Source: Acidimicrobiia bacterium (GTDB taxonomy: Bacteria; Actinomycetota; Acidimicrobiia; Acidimicrobiales; Acidimicrobilacustridaceae). Taken from it: DNA of 5,260 bases. Position 1 is the stretch's first letter, and each line of letters starts with the position of its first letter. Made by a program: the position numbers and the translations under genes. Shown here piece after piece: positions 4,643 to 5,260 of the stretch. The notes beneath the pieces were generated by a model, which saw only the letters and a program-made list of their open reading frames with translations, had not been told where the DNA came from and did not search any database. The DNA lies in the NCBI GenBank assembly GCA_018882825.1, contig VERC01000179.1, positions 1 to 5,260 of the forward strand. The letters are read 5' to 3'.

Positions 4643-5260
4643 CGACGGAAGTTGCCGACCTTGAACTCGACCCGCTCGCGGGCCCACGGGATGGCCTTGA
4701 GTCGCTCACGGGGGATCGGTTGACCGGACACCTCGCACATCCCGTAGGTGCCGACGTCGATCTTGGCCATCGCCCGATCGATCTCCTCGATCTGCTCACT
4801 GAACTGCGCCGACAACGCCAGGTCGCGTTCGCGTTCGACGGCCAGCGTGTCGCCCTCGCCCGACTCCTCGTCGAACTGCACGTCACCGGGTTCGCGCAAC
4901 TCGGCCAGGGCCTGGGCCTCGGCGGTGAGGGCCTCGACGTCGTGGGCCAGGCGGGCCCGCTCGGACAGCAACAGCGCTCGTTGTGCGTCGAGGAACTTGG
5001 CATCGAACGGGTACTTCACCGGCTTGGGAGCGGGCGTCGCCTTCGCCGGCTTCGGTGGCTTCGGGGCGGGCGTCGCCTTGACCGGAGCGACCTTCTTCGC
5101 CGGCGCCGCCTTCTTGACGGGAGCGGTCTTCTTCGGAGCGACCTTCTTCGCCGGCGCCGCCTTCTTGACGGGAGCGGTCTTCTTCGGAGCGACCTTCTTC
5201 GCCGGCGCCGCCTTCTTGACGGGAGCGGTCTTCTTCGGAGCGACCTTCTTCGCCGGCGCC
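4639..5260 (-). CDS. TraR/DksA-like protein with Lys/Ala/Pro repeat N-terminus and degenerate zinc finger (5' end outside window)
   Basis: The visible part is 206 residues; the N-terminus lies past the right edge. The first 80 or so residues are a basic Lys/Ala/Pro arm resembling histone H1 or AlgP tails. It is built of 17-residue units and then less regular ATPAPKP motifs. The last 126 residues are a DksA/TraR-type domain: a helical coiled-coil hairpin (about 8-85 of this part) with an acidic tip (FDEESGEGDTLAVERERD), then DVGTYGMCEVSGQPIPRERL and PWARERVEFKV. DksA-type proteins bind the RNA polymerase secondary channel. Of the four zinc cysteines only the first remains (C95 counting from 5019); the others are Ser, Arg and Phe. 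A GTG at 5019 could start a short 126-residue form, but it lacks a ribosome site and the frame stays coding upstream. The basic arm suggests nucleic-acid binding (inference). It is the first visible gene of the operon with lspA and rluD. Confidence 0.83.
   Translation of the reverse strand, partial: APAKKVAPKKTAPVKKAAPAKKVAPKKTAPVKKAAPAKKVAPKKTAPVKKAAPAKKVAPVKATPAPKPPKPAKATPAPKPVKYPFDAKFLDAQRALLLSERARLAHDVEALTAEAQALAELREPGDVQFDEESGEGDTLAVERERDLALSAQFSEQIEEIDRAMAKIDVGTYGMCEVSGQPIPRERLKAIPWARERVEFKVGNFRR
5083..5260. repeat. Perfect 51-bp tandem repeat, about 3.5 copies, continuing past the edge
   Basis: Copies start at 5084, 5135 and 5186, with a partial one at 5237-5260. All are identical base for base, including third codon positions. 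51 bp is 17 codons, so the frame is kept. On the minus strand each unit reads APAKKVAPKKTAPVKKA, itself made of three related AP-(x)-KK blocks. Base identity indicates recent duplication or homogenisation. The copy number may be under- or over-counted if the assembly used short reads. Confidence 0.92.

Noticed and set aside
5083..5260. CRISPR array from the regularly spaced identical units
   Set aside because: The units are head-to-tail with no unique spacers, keep a reading frame, and encode a Lys/Ala/Pro repeat protein segment.
1..5260. tRNA, rRNA, riboswitch, insertion sequence or attachment site
   Set aside because: I saw no tRNA-like arms, rRNA sequence, transposase frame, terminal inverted repeats or target duplications; nearly all bases are inside supported genes.

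Overview
The window is a compact, very GC-rich, all-coding stretch of a bacterial chromosome. It most resembles a high-GC actinobacterium. Two genes point that way: a bacterial proteasome activator (Bpa), a family tied to actinobacteria that carry a 20S proteasome, and a TraR/DksA-type protein with a lysine/alanine/proline repeat arm followed by lspA and rluD. Five of the eight genes are best read with GTG starts, and strong Shine-Dalgarno sites are few. A more precise placement, for example Acidimicrobiia, is only an impression.

Layout from left to right. Positions 1-215 (minus) hold the first 71 codons of dnaE, the replicative DNA polymerase III alpha subunit. A 187-bp divergent intergenic region follows. 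A six-span HdeD/DUF308 membrane protein lies at 403-981 (plus). It ends 4 nt from the tail of bpa (986-1492, minus). bpa sits 30 nt downstream of an alkaline-phosphatase-superfamily phosphodiesterase (1523-2653, minus), so the two look like a bicistron. Divergent from that pair, across about 70 bp, is an Rrf2-family regulator (2730-3215, plus) that appears to be leaderless. Its 3' end overlaps the 3' end of rluD by 29 bp. rluD (3187-4125), lspA (4127-4642) and the TraR/DksA-like gene (4639 to beyond 5260) form a tightly coupled minus-strand operon with a 1-nt gap and a 4-nt GTGA overlap.

Most of the window is housekeeping: replication, lipoprotein signal-peptide cleavage, rRNA pseudouridylation and a transcription or chromatin factor. 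The lspA-rluD-...-dnaE order matches my memory of other actinobacteria such as Mycobacterium tuberculosis. Here four genes lie between rluD and dnaE: the Rrf2 regulator, the phosphodiesterase, bpa and the HdeD-like protein.

I see no mobile element, CRISPR array, RNA gene or clearly new system. The features most worth a second look are these: a perfect 51-bp tandem repeat coding a 17-residue basic repeat in the TraR/DksA-like protein; the loss of three of four zinc cysteines in that same protein; the two-cysteine Rrf2 regulator with an Asp8; and the pairing of a phosphodiesterase with the proteasome activator.
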